NCBI GenBank assembly: GCA_963733845.1
Contig: CAVTEM010000007.1
Coordinates: forward strand, 124,001 to 188,000
DNA from: DATFQE01 sp963733845
GTDB taxonomy: Bacteria; Actinomycetota; Thermoleophilia; Gaiellales; Gaiellaceae
Direction: 5' to 3'
Length of the DNA stretch: 64,000 nt
Part shown: piece by piece, positions 51,288-60,681 of the stretch
Layout of the letters: each line of letters opens with the position of its first letter
Numbering within the stretch: position 1 is the stretch's first letter
Notes under the pieces: model-generated
Told to the model about the DNA's origin: nothing
Databases searched by the model: none
The model's input: the letters and a program-made list of their open reading frames with translations, nothing else
Made by a program: the position numbers and the translations under genes

Positions 51288-51647
51288 ATGAAGTACATGC
51301 TGCTGATTCACCAGGGCGACGCCCCGACACCGCGGTCGCCCGAGGACTGGGCGCGGCTCTCCGAGGACGAGCAGAAGGCCATCTACGTCGACTACCAGGC
51401 GATCAACCAGACCCCCGGCGTGACCTCGGGCCTCGGGCTCGACGATCCCGGAACGGCGACGACGGTGCGCGTCCAGGACGGCAAGACGCTCACCACCGAC
51501 GGGCCGTTCGTCGCCGTCAAGGAGGCGCTGAACGGCTATCTCGTGTTCGAGGCCGACGACCTCGACGCCGCCATCCAGCTGGCCGCCCGCATCCCGGCGG
51601 CCCGCCTCGGTGGCGCGGTCGAGGTCCGCCCGGTCGTGGAGTACTAG
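51288..51647 (+). CDS. DGPF/YCII-domain protein, partner of ECF42 sigma
   Basis: A 119-residue protein starting at ATG 51288, set by a strong GAGGAGG seven bases upstream (MKYMLLIHQGDAPTPRSPED). The name-giving motif appears in LTTDGPFVAVKEALNGYLVF, with DLDAAIQLAARIPAARLGGA-type helix following. DGPF (YCII-related) proteins are consistently encoded beside ECF42 sigma factors, as here. Their biochemical role is unknown. The sigma gene follows with no spacer. Confidence 0.9.
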   Translation: MKYMLLIHQGDAPTPRSPEDWARLSEDEQKAIYVDYQAINQTPGVTSGLGLDDPGTATTVRVQDGKTLTTDGPFVAVKEALNGYLVFEADDLDAAIQLAARIPAARLGGAVEVRPVVEY

Positions 51648-52817
51648 GGGCACCGATTCTCGATCAGGTCTTCCGCGACGAGTGGGGACGTGTCCTCGCC
51701 GCCCTGATCGGCTTCCTCGGCGACTTCGACCTCGCCGAGGAAGCCGCCCAGGAGGCGTTCGCGGTCGCCGCGGCTCGCTGGCCACGCGAGGGGACGCCCG
51801 TCAGCCCGTGCCTGGCTGGTGGCCACCGCACGGAACCGGGCGATCGACCGCATCCGCCGGGACCGCACGCTCGCCGCCAAGACCCGCCTGCTGGACGTGC
51901 CGGAGGCCGTTGAGGACGACATGGACGAAGCGACGATCCCCGATGAGCGGCTCGAGCTGCTGTTCACCTGCTGCCACCCGGCGCTGTCGCTCGAGGCGCA
52001 GGTCGCACTCACGCTGCGGACGCTGGGCGGGTTGAGGACCGAGGAGATCGCCCGCGCCTTCCTCGTTCCCGAGGAGACCATGGCCAAGCGGCTCGTGCGG
52101 GCCAAGCGCAAGATCAAGGCCGCCGGGATCCCGTTTCGCGTGCCCCCGGCCCACCTGCTTCCGGACCGCCTCGACGCCGTTCTGGCGGTCATCTACTTGA
52201 TCTTCAACGAGGGCTACGGCGGCCGCGGCGACCTTGCCGCCGAGGCGCTCAGGCTCGGCCGCGTGCTCGCGGAATTGATGCCCGACGAGCCCGAGGTGCA
52301 CGGGCTCCTGGGGCTGATGCTCGTGAACGACGCCCGTCGCGACGCCCGCTTCGCCGACGGCACGGTCGTGCTCCTGCGCGACCAGGACCGCTCGCTGTGG
52401 GACCTGGCACAGATCGCGAACGGGCGGACTGCCCTCGACCGTGCTCTGGCCCTCGGCGGACGCGGTCCCTACGTGCTCCAGGCGGCGATCGCAGCACTCC
52501 ACGTCGAAGAACCGGAGGACTGGCCGCAGCTCGCGGCCCTCTACGGCGAGCTCGCCCGACGGACCGGCTCGCCGGTCGCCGAGCTGAACCGGGCCGCCGC
52601 CATGGCCGAGGCGGGTGAGCTCAAGCCCGCTCTCGTGATCGTCGACGGCCTCGACCTGGATGGCTATCACTACCTGCACGCGACGCGCGCGGAGCTGCTG
52701 CGCCGGCTCGACCGCATGGACGAGGCTCGCGCCGCCTACCTGCGCGCCCTCGAGCTCGTGCACTCGGACCCCGAGCGCCGCTTCCTGGAGCGGCGGCTGC
52801 GCGAGCTCGCTACCTAG
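51648..52817 (+). CDS. ECF42-type sigma factor with C-terminal TPR-like extension, one frameshift
   Basis: A ~390-residue sigma factor. N-terminal region 2: LDQVFRDEWGRVLAALIGFL, GDFDLAEEAAQEAFAVAAAR. A one-base loss near 51808 breaks the frame before VATARNRAIDRIRRDRTLAA. Region 4: LTLRTLGGLRTEEIARAFLV, PEETMAKRLVRAKRKIK. The long C-terminal extension (LDAVLAVIYLIFNEGYGG, MPDEPEVHGLLGLMLVNDAR, NGRTALDRALALGGRGPYVL and LRRLDRMDEARAAYLRALEL) is the helical TPR-like domain of ECF42. This extension, not an anti-sigma, is known to be needed for activity. No normal start codon is resolved after the DGPF stop. Confidence 0.87.
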
Positions 52818-52827
52818 GAGAGGCTCA

Positions 52828-52850
52828 AGCACGGATTCGCGTTGGGTTGC
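52828..52850 (+). repeat. Left copy of ~23-bp inverted repeat flanking beta-propeller remnant
   Basis: Sequence begins AGCACGGATTCGCG and ends TTGGGTTGC. Its reverse complement, with a single extra G, is found at 54226-54249. The copies lie just outside both ends of the decayed PD40 gene. Confidence 0.8.
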
Positions 52851-52857
52851 CCGTCGG

Positions 52858-54199
52858 CTACGCCTGCGGGTGCGGGTTCCAGGCGAGCTGTGCGCCAGAG
52901 GCGTCGTGGATCTCGGCGAGTCGGCGGATCTTGCCGGTTGCGACGTCGAGGGCGTAGACGCGGAGGAGCATGTCGGAGGTCGGGGAGGCCAGGTCGGCGC
53001 CTCCGACCGAGAAGGCGACCTCGCGGCCGTCAGGCGACCAGCTGAAGCCGTCGTACTCGACCACTGCGGAATAGCGCTTCGGGATCAGGCCGCGCAGCGG
53101 GTAGATCTCCTCGCCTCCGCCTCGTTTCGCCACGACCAGCGTGTGGCCCCGCAGGTAGACGAGCGAGCGGAGCCGTCACGCGACAGAGTCAACTCCGGGC
53201 TTGCTCGAGGGCGGCGGAGGACGCGACTGAGGCCGTCGACCCGCACGAGCGCGATCGCCCAAGCTACCTCCTCCGGCAGATCCGTCGAGCGATCACGACA
53301 GCGGTCCCATCGGGGAGCCACTGCGGGCGCGACTCGAACGGCGCCGGCGGCCCGGCTGCACGATGGAGTGGCTGACCGAACCGCCTCGCGAGGCCGGCTA
53401 CTGGCGATCGGCGTCGCCCCCCGTGGGAGGAACCAGTCGACGGCTACCTGGCGGAGGGTTTCGCACGCTGGTAGGATCGACCCAACGAGCTGGCCGTCGT
53501 CCTCGACCAGCTCCGCGAGCGCGAAGGCACGGCGCTGCCGGCGCCGCCGGGTTCTCCGTCCGGCGACACGGCGGCGACGCTGCTCGGCGCGCGGATCGAC
53601 GCCGCCCGCTACGAGGCGCTGTCTCAGGGGCGATGCTGGAGGCCCGCCGCCCGAGTGACCCGACTGTCGCCGACGAGCTCCAGGAGCGCCTGTCCGAGAC
53701 CGAGGTCGCCGCCTGGGTCGCGGACTCGGCCTCGACTACTCGCACGAGCTCGTCCGGGCGGGATTCCTGGTCTGCCCGGGATCGGCCGCATGCTGGACGA
53801 GGCGAATGCCTGTTCCCCTCGAACAGCAACGACGGCCGTCCGGCGTCCACTGCGACACCTCGCCTCCAATGCCAACGTTGAGCAGAAGGGGCTGGTCTCG
53901 ACCCCGACAGATCCTGCCGTCGAAGTCGCCCTTGTAGGCCAATCGTTTCCCGTCCGGCGACCACGCGGGCCCGACACCCGATCTGCGCTCCTCGACCTCG
54001 AGCCGTTCTCCACCACATAGAGCGCAATCGGATCTGTCGAAACGGCCAGCTCCCAGCGGCTCTCACCCTGAAAGGAGCGAGACACGAGCACGAAAGCGAA
54101 CGCGAGCACGCCCACGAGCACCAACGCGAGCAACGCTGCACGCGAGAACGACACCCTCCTCGACCACGCCATCCCGCCACCCGCTCGCACACCACTCAT
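52858..54199 (-). pseudogene. Decayed TolB/PD40 beta-propeller protein with membrane anchor
   Basis: The 5' end at 54199 (MSGVRAGGGMAWSRRVSFSR) leads to a transmembrane helix (AALLALVLVGVLAFAFVLVS) and STDPIALYVVENG. Frames then break repeatedly. Recognisable propeller blades survive: WSPDGKRLAYKGDFDGRI, GGEVSQWTPDGRR, and after more shifts PLRGLIPKRYSAVVEYDGFS with WSPDGREVAFSVGG and YALDVATGKIRRLAEIHDA, ending at 52858. The W-S-P-D-G-R repeat is the PD40/TolB signature. At least five frame changes are needed. It is flanked by 23-bp inverted repeats. Function before decay, if dead, was probably an exported or membrane-tethered propeller. Confidence 0.7.
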
Positions 54200-54225
54200 C
54201 TACCCCCACAGGGGCGCCACGCAAC

Positions 54226-54249
54226 GCAACCCCAACGCGAATCCGTGCT
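54226..54249 (-). repeat. Right copy of ~23-bp inverted repeat flanking beta-propeller remnant
   Basis: Reverse complement of the element at 52828-52850 with one extra G. It lies 27 bases upstream of the propeller gene start, between it and the methyltransferase gene. Confidence 0.8.
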
Positions 54250-54338
54250 CTAGGTAGAGGCTAGGTAGGCAGCGGCCGCAAGATCGGTACCCGCCCCCGA
54301 TGACGGCGGGGTAGGCCGGCTCCTACTGTCGATCTCCG

Positions 54339-55182
54339 ATGGTCAAGTCCAACCGATCCGGAGGTCACGTGCAAAACACACTCAAGCCGTCCGAGCTGCC
54401 GCAGGCGGACGCCTCGACTCTCGTCGATCGCGCCGAGCTCGAGCGGCAGGTTCAGGAGGTCTACCGGGGCGTCGCACGCAATCCGCACGCGTCGCGCCAC
54501 TTCGAGACCGGCGCCGGCCTGGCACTTCGCCTCGGCTATCCGAAGGAGCTCGTCGCGGCCGTCCCGGCTCAGGCCGTCGCGTCGTTCGCCGGTGTGGGCT
54601 ACCACCTCGACCTCGCCGCGCTCAGGCCCGGGGACCGGGTGCTCGATCTCGGCTCCGGCTCCGGCACCGACGCCTTCTGCGCGTCGGTCCGTGTGGGCGC
54701 GAGGGGACGGGTCGTCGGCGTCGACTTCACCGACGCCCAGGTCGACCGGGCGACGCGACTCGCGAGGCAGCGAGGGCATCGACAACGTCGAGTTCGTTCA
54801 GGCGAGCATCGACGACCTGCCGTTCGAGGACGGGAGCTTCGACGTCGTGATCTCGAACGGGGTCGTCAACCTTTCGCCCGTCAAGGACCGCGTCTTCGCC
54901 GAGGCCGCCCGCGTGCTGCGCCCCGAGGGCCGGCTCGCGATCGCCGACATCGTCAGCGCGAGCCCGCTGAAGGAGTCCACCCGTCGCAACACCGAGCTCT
55001 GGGCCGCCTGCATCGCCGGCGCGATCCCGACGGCGGACTACCTGGAGGCGCTCGCCGCGGCGGGTTTCGCGATCACCGCGACGCGCCGCAACGACTACCG
55101 CTTCCTCAGCGACCGGGCCCGAGAGGCCTGTCAGACCTACGGCGTCGAGAGCATGAGCATCGCCGCCACTCACACACCCTGA
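54339..55182 (+). CDS. SAM methyltransferase, arsenite-methyltransferase-like, one frameshift
   Basis: A ~280-residue class I methyltransferase. Start ATG 54339 (GTG 54369, VQNTLKPSEL, is an alternative). Early part: QVQEVYRGVARNPHASRHFE. SAM site: GDRVLDLGSGSGTDAFCASV and GRVVGVDFTDAQVDRATRLA. A one-base shift near 54768 leads into GIDNVEFVQASIDDLPFEDG, SFDVVISNGVVNLSPVKDRV and PEGRLAIADIVSASPL, then TELWAACIAGAIPTADYLEA. The CIxGA segment and VNLSPDK-like motif are typical of ArsM relatives, but the full set of arsenic-binding cysteines is not seen, so the substrate is open (arsenic, selenium, sulfur or other). Confidence 0.8.
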
Positions 55183-55201
55183 CCCGAGAAGGAGACACCC
55201 G

Positions 55202-56033
55202 ATGACAGACACCCTGCAACCGATCTCACTCGACTTCGGCGCGATCAAGCAGCGCCAGCAGCAGACCTGGGCGAGCGGCGATTACGCTGCGGTCGGCGCG
55301 CGCATCGTGCTCGTGGCCGAGCAGCTCTGCGACACGGCCGACCTGCGCGCCGGCTGGCGCGTGCTCGACGTCGCAACCGGCAGCGGCAACGCGGCGATCG
55401 CCGCCGCGCGCCACGGCTGCACCGTGGTCGGGGTGGACTACGTGCCCGCCCTGCTCGAGCGCGGACGCGCACGCGCGGCCGCCGAAGGGCTCGACGTCGA
55501 GCTTCTGGAGGGCGACGCCGAGTCGCTGCCCTTCGCCGACGGCTCGTTCGACGCCGTAACGTCGGTCTTCGGCTCCATGTTCGCGCCCGACCACGACCGG
55601 GCCGCCGCCGAGCTGCTCCGCGTCTGCCCGGCCGGGGGGCACCATCGCCCTCGCCAGCTGGACACCGGACAGCTTCATCGGCGAGCTCTTCCGCACGGTC
55701 GGCGCGCACGTTCCGCCTCCCGCAGGGCTGCGGTCGCCGCTGCTCTGGGGCACCGAGGGCCACCTCCGCGAGCTCTTCGGCGACGGCATCGCCTCGCTCG
55801 AGGTCGCGGAGCGCACCTTCACCTTCAGGTTCCGGTCGGCAGAGGAGTTCGTCGCATTCTTCGGGCGCTGGTACGGGCCGACGCTGAAGGCATTCGCGGC
55901 GCTCGAAGGAGACGCCCGCGAGGCGCTCGAGCACGATCTCGTCGCGCTCGCGCGGCGATTCGACCGGCTGGGATGCGACAACGCCGTCGCCATCCCGTCG
56001 ACGTACATCGAGGCGGTGGCGATCGCGCGCTGA
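55202..56033 (+). CDS. SAM-dependent methyltransferase (UbiE/type 11), one frameshift
   Basis: A ~277-residue methyltransferase. ATG 55202 has AAGGAG seven bases upstream (MTDTLQPISLDFGAIKQRQQ). SAM motifs: GWRVLDVATGSGNAAIAAAR, CTVVGVDYVPALLERGRARA, ELLEGDAESLPFADGSFDAV. A shift in a G-run near 55636 leads to GTIALASWTPDSFIGELFRT and PLLWGTEGHLRELFGDGIAS, with FVAFFGRWYGPTLKAFAALE. It follows the ArsM-like gene by 19 bases, so they are probably co-transcribed. Substrate unknown. Confidence 0.82.
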
Positions 56034-56102
56034 TCTCTCGCTGCCCCCGCGAGGGCCTAGGCCCTCGCCTCCTCCCCACAGCTCTCGAAAGGAGCTCCCC
56101 TC

Positions 56103-59100
56103 ATGAAGTCACCAACCGTAATCCTGCGGTCACGACGACGCACGCGCCGGCTGCTCGCCGGCATCGTGATCGGTGCCGCGTTCTTCGGCGCTGCAAGCCA
56201 GCCGGCGAACGCGGCGGTCACCGCGTCGTTCAGCAACGGCGGCGCTCACCGTCTTCGGTGACACCCTCGACAACACGATCACGATCAGCCGCAACGCGGC
56301 CGGCAGCGATCCTGGTCAACGGCGGCGCGGTCGCCGTCGCCGGCGGCACGCCGACGGTCGCCAACACCGCGCTGATCCAGGTCTTCGGCCAGGGCGGCAA
56401 CGACACGATCACCCTCAACGAGGCCAACGGCGCGCTGCCGCGGGCGAACCTGTTCGGCGGCGCCGGCAACGACACGCTCACCGGCGGCTCCGGCGGCGAC
56501 CAGCTCTTCGGCCAGGCCGGCAACGACACCCTGCTCGGCAAGGGCGGCTTCGACTTCCTGTTCGGCGGCGCCGAGAACGACACCCTCACCGGCGGCGACG
56601 CCGACGACCAGGTCTTCGGCGAGAGCGGCAACGACCGGATGATCTGGAACCCCGGCGACGACACCGACCTGAACGAGGGCGGCGCCGGCACCGACACCGT
56701 CGAGGTCAACGGCGGCAACGGCGCCGAGGCAGTTCACCGACCACGGCCAACGGCACGCGCGTCCGCTTCGACCGCCTCGACCCGGCGCCGTTCTCGATCG
56801 ACATCGGCACCTCCGAGAAGCTGGTCCTCAACGCCAACGGCGGCGACGACAGCTTCTCCGCCACCGGCAACCTCGCCGCGCTGATCGCGATCACCGTCGA
56901 CGGCGGCGCCGGCAACGACACGATCCTCGGCAGCAACGGCGTCGACCTCCTGCTCGGCGGCGACGGCAACGACTTCGTCGACGGCCAGCAGGGCAACGAC
57001 GTCGCCTTCCTCGGCGCCGGCGACGACGTCTTCCAGTGGGATCCCGGCGACGGCAGCGACACGGTCGAGGGCCAGGACGGCACCGACACGATGCTGTTCA
57101 ACGGCAGCGGCGGCGAGCGAGATCTTCGACGGCGTCGGCCAACGGCGGCCGCGCTGCGCTTCACCCGCAACCTCGGCACCATCGTCGATGGACGTCGACG
57201 ACGTCGAGGTGGTCGACCTCAACGCCCTCGGCGGCACCGACACGATCACCGTCAACGACCTGACCGGCACCGACGTCGTCGAGATCAACGTCGACCTCGC
57301 CGGCACGATCGGCGGCACGGCCGGCGACGGCCAGGCCGACACCGTCATCGTCAACGGCACCAACGGCGACGACATCATCGACGTCTTCGGCGCGGGCACC
57401 TCCGCGTCCGTGCTCGGCCTCGCGGCCCGGGTGAACATCGCCAACTCCGAGGGCGCCAACGACTCGCTCGTCGTCAACGCGCTCGGCGGCGACGACGGCG
57501 TCACGGCGACGACGCTGCCGGCCGGCGTGATCAAGCTGACGATCGACGGCGGCGCCGGCGAGGACGACGCTCCTCGGCTCGCAGGGCGCCGACGTGTTCC
57601 TCGGCGGCGACCGGCAACGACTTCGCTCTTCGGCGACAACGGCAACGACCTCGCCCTGATGGGCGCCGGCGACGACGTCGTTCCAGTGGGACCCGGGCGA
57701 CGGCAACGACACGCTCGAGGGCCAGGACGGCGCCGACACGATGCTGTTCTTCGGCGCCAACGTCGCCGAGAACATCGACATCGTCGCCAACGGCGGCCGC
57801 GTCCTGTTCCTCCGCGAACATCGCCACCGTGACGATGGACCTCGACGACGTCGAGAGCATCGACTTCCGGGCCCTGGGCGGCGCCGACAACATCGTCGTC
57901 GGCGACCTGAGCGGCACCGACGTGACGCGCGAACGGCCTCGACCTGCGCGGGCCGAACGGCGGCGGCGACGGCGCGGCCGACACGATCACCGTCAACGGC
58001 ACCCAGGGCGACGACGTGTTCGGCGCCGCGGGCGACGCCGGCGGCGTCAACGTCTTCGGGCTGTCACGCCGCGGTCAACATCTCCTTCCCGGAGCAGGCG
58101 AACGACCGGCTGACGCTCAACGCACTGGGCGGCGACGACGTCGTCGACGCCACGCTCGCTGGAGGCCGACGGCATCCAGCTGACGATGAACGGCGGCCTC
58201 GGCGCCGACGTGTTCCTCGGCAGCGAGGGCGACGACCTGATCAACGGCGGCGACGGCGACGACACCGCCCTCATGGGCGCCGGCGACGACACGTTCGTCT
58301 GGAACCCGGGCGACGACAACGACACGCTCGAGGGCCAGGACGGCTTCGACACGATGCTGTTCAACGGCGCCAACGTCGCCGAGAACATCGACATCTCCGC
58401 CAACGGCGGGCGCGTGCGGTTCTTCCGCAACATCGCCAACGTGATGATGGACCTCAACGACGTCGAGGCGATCGACTTCCAACGCCCTCGGCGGCGCCGA
58501 CACGATCGTCGTCAACGACCTCAGCGGCACCGACGTGACCGAGGTGAACACCGACCTGGCCGTCGTCGGCGGCGCCGGCGACGCCCAGCCGGACAACGTG
58601 ATCGTCCAGCGGCACCAACGGCGACGACGTCGCCATCGTCGCTCGGCGACGCGTCCGAGCGTGGCCGTGATCGGCCTGGCCGCGCAGGTGAACATCACCG
58701 GCGCCGAGGCCGCCAACGACCGGCTGACGATCAACACGCTGGCCGGCGACGACGTGGTCGACGCCTCCGGCCTGGCGGCCGCGGCGATCCAGCTCACGGC
58801 CGACGGCGGCGACGGACAACGACGTCCTCATCGGCGGCGACGGCAACGACGTGCTGCTCGGCGGCGCCGGCGACGACGTGCTCATCGGCGGCGGCGGCAT
58901 CGACGTCCTCGACGGCGGCGACGGCGACGACATCGAGATCCAGCTCGTCGACCGTCGACACCGTCACCTCGGCGACCGCGGCCGGCAAGCAGTGGCTGGC
59001 GAGCACGTCCGCATCGTCGGCGGCAAGACCGTGCTCGACGTCGGCGGCGAGAAGCGGACGCTTCCCCGCGCCGACCTGTCTCAACTCGTTCGGGCCGCCG

Positions 59101-59111
59101 CGTCGGCCTGA
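56103..59111 (+). CDS. Exported RTX-type calcium-binding repeat protein, many frameshifts
   Basis: ATG 56103 with AAAGGAG upstream opens a signal peptide (RRLLAGIVIGAAFFGAASQP). The body alternates beta-rich domains (ALIQVFGQGGNDTITLNEAN, MTEVNTDLAVVGGAGD) with RTX-like nonapeptide runs such as GGAGNDTLTGGSGGDQLFGQ, GGDGNDFVDGQQGNDVAFLG and GGDGDDIEIQL. Four large similar modules contain the sentence-like block GAGDDVFQWDPGDGSDTVEG plus QDGTDTMLFNG. About fifteen frame changes occur, nearly all single-base insertions, with protein conservation intact between them. The joined length is about 1,000 residues. Calcium-dependent folding outside the cell is the family property. It immediately precedes SBP56 copy B. 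Confidence 0.75.
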
Positions 59112-59135
59112 GCCCCCCAACGAGCAAGGAGCGAC

Positions 59136-60494
59136 ATGCACACACAGCACAGCCACAAGCCGGCCTCGTTCCACCTCTCGCCGCAGGACGCGATGGGTGC
59201 CCCGCGTGAGGACTTCCTCTACGTCGTCTGCACGCGGGCCGGGACCGACGTCGACGCGCCGGACTTCCTCGCCGTCGTCGACACGAACCCGGCGTCCGAG
59301 AGCTACGGCCGGATCGTGCACGAGCTGCCGATGCCGTACGTCGGCGACGAGCTGCACCACTTCGGCTGGAACCGCTGCTCGGGCGCCTGCCACGGCGCCC
59401 GACCGCTCGCACCTGATCATCCCGGGCTTCCGCTCGTCGCGCGTCTACGTCGTCGACGTGGGCAGCGACCCGCGGCAGCCGAGGATCGAGCGGGTGATCG
59501 AGCCGGAGGAGCTGGTCGAGGCGACCGGCTACACCGCGCCCGCACACCGACGCACTGCATGCCGGGCGAGAACGTCGTCCTCTCGATGCTCGGCGACGCG
59601 GACGGGCAACGCGGCCGGCGGCTTCGCGGTGATCGACGGCCAGACGTTCGAGGTCGAAGGGCCGCTGGGAGAACGGCGGCCCGAGGCCATCGATGCAACT
59701 ACGACTTCTGGTACCAGCCGCGCCAGAACGTCATCGTGTCGAGCGAGTTCGGCGTCCCGAACGCGTACGAGCCGGGCTTCGACCTGGACGACGTGGCAGG
59801 CCGGCACGCTACGGCCGGCAGCTCCACTTCTGGAACCTCGAGAAGCGCGAGCTGCGAGCAGACGATCGACCTCGGCGAGAACGGCCTCGATGCCGCTCGA
59901 GATCCGCTGGAGGCACGACCCGGAGGCGACGGAGGGCTTCGTCGGCGCGGCGCTGTCGAGCACGATGTGGCGCTTCGCCCGCGAGAACGGCGGCTACGAG
60001 GCCGAGCAGGTGATCGCTGTCGAGCCGGTCGAGCTCGAAGGCTGGCCCTTCCCGGTGCCCGGGCTGATCACCGATCTCGTCCTCTCGCTGGACGACAAGT
60101 GCGCTCTACTTCTCCAACTGGCTCCACGGCGACCTGCGCCAGCTACGACGTGTCCGACCCCGCCAACCCCCGCCTCACCGGACAGGTCTGGCTGGGCGGG
60201 CTGCTCGGACACGAGAGCGACGCGGGCCGGCCGCTCAGCGGCGGGCCGCAGATGCTGCAGCTCTCGTACGACGGGCGGCGGCTCTACGTGACGAACTCGT
60301 TGTTCTCCACCTGGGACAACCAGTTCTATCCCGAGCTGCGCTCGTGGATGCTGAAGATCGACGTCGCCGAGGACGGGTCGATGAGCGTCGACCCCGACTT
60401 CTTCGTCGACTTCCACAATCGGCCGGATGGTCCCGCCAGGGCCCACGAGGTACGCCTCCAGGGTGGCGACTCGACCTCGGAGGTGTTCGCATGA
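59136..60494 (+). CDS. SBP56-family selenium-binding protein / methanethiol oxidase (copy B), many frameshifts
   Basis: A second SBP56 gene, about 65-70% similar to copy A by eye. ATG 59136 has AAGGAG upstream (MHTQHSHKPASFHLSPQDAM). Matching blocks: FLAVVDTNPASESYGRIVHE, GDELHHFGWNRCSGACHG, SHLIIPGFRSSRVYVVDVGS, NVVLSMLGDADG, YDFWYQPRQNVIVSSEFG, FVGAALSSTMWRFARENGGY, VELEGWPFPVPGLITDLVLS and DPDFFVDFHNRPDGPARAHE. About twelve +1 insertions (e.g. near 59400, 59541, 59549, 59605, 59658, 60104, 60143) break the frame, yet every conserved residue survives. That points to sequence error, not decay. The C-terminal third is intact and ends in an ATGA overlap with the next tiny gene. Confidence 0.88.
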   Translation: MHTQHSHKPASFHLSPQDAMGAPREDFLYVVCTRAGTDVDAPDFLAVVDTNPASESYGRIVHELPMPYVGDELHHFGWNRCSGACHGARPLAPDHPGLPLVARLRRRRGQRPAAAEDRAGDRAGGAGRGDRLHRARTPTHCMPGENVVLSMLGDADGQRGRRLRGDRRPDVRGRRAAGRTAARGHRCNYDFWYQPRQNVIVSSEFGVPNAYEPGFDLDDVAGRHATAGSSTSGTSRSASCEQTIDLGENGLDAARDPLEARPGGDGGLRRRGAVEHDVALRPRERRLRGRAGDRCRAGRARRLALPGARADHRSRPLAGRQVRSTSPTGSTATCASYDVSDPANPRLTGQVWLGGLLGHESDAGRPLSGGPQMLQLSYDGRRLYVTNSLFSTWDNQFYPELRSWMLKIDVAEDGSMSVDPDFFVDFHNRPDGPARAHEVRLQGGDSTSEVFA

Positions 60495-60637
60495 TCCTCG
60501 CGCACCACGGCGGCGAGCTGCCGCTCGTCGTCGCCACGCTCGCCGGGGCCGGCACCGTGGCTCCGCTGGCGGTGCTCGTGCGTGCACGACTCGCGGCCGC
60601 CGGCGACTGGCTCAGGCGGCGGACGCCCCGGAGCTAG
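60491..60637 (+). CDS. Tiny membrane protein coupled to SBP56 (copy B)
   Basis: A 48-residue protein from ATG 60491, overlapping the SBP56-B stop as ATGA. It reads MILAHHGGELPLVVATLAGA, then a hydrophobic stretch (GTVAPLAVLV), then a basic tail (RARLAAAGDWLRRRTPRS). It shares MI(V/L)AHxxG, one membrane segment and an Arg-rich end with the protein after SBP56-A (15156). The N-terminal His is expected outside. A terminator hairpin follows. No known function. Confidence 0.7.
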   Translation: MILAHHGGELPLVVATLAGAGTVAPLAVLVRARLAAAGDWLRRRTPRS

Positions 60638-60644
60638 GCACTGC

Positions 60645-60679
60645 GAGGCCCGCGCGGACACATCGTCCGTGCGGGCCTC
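60645..60679. terminator. Bidirectional hairpin terminator
   Basis: GAGGCCCGCGCGGA (60645-60658) pairs with TCCGTGCGGGCCTC (60666-60679), a 14-bp stem with one mismatch and a 7-base loop. It lies in the 44-bp gap between the convergent ends of the tiny SBP56 partner and the LuxR gene. Confidence 0.75.
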
Positions 60680-60681
60680 TC

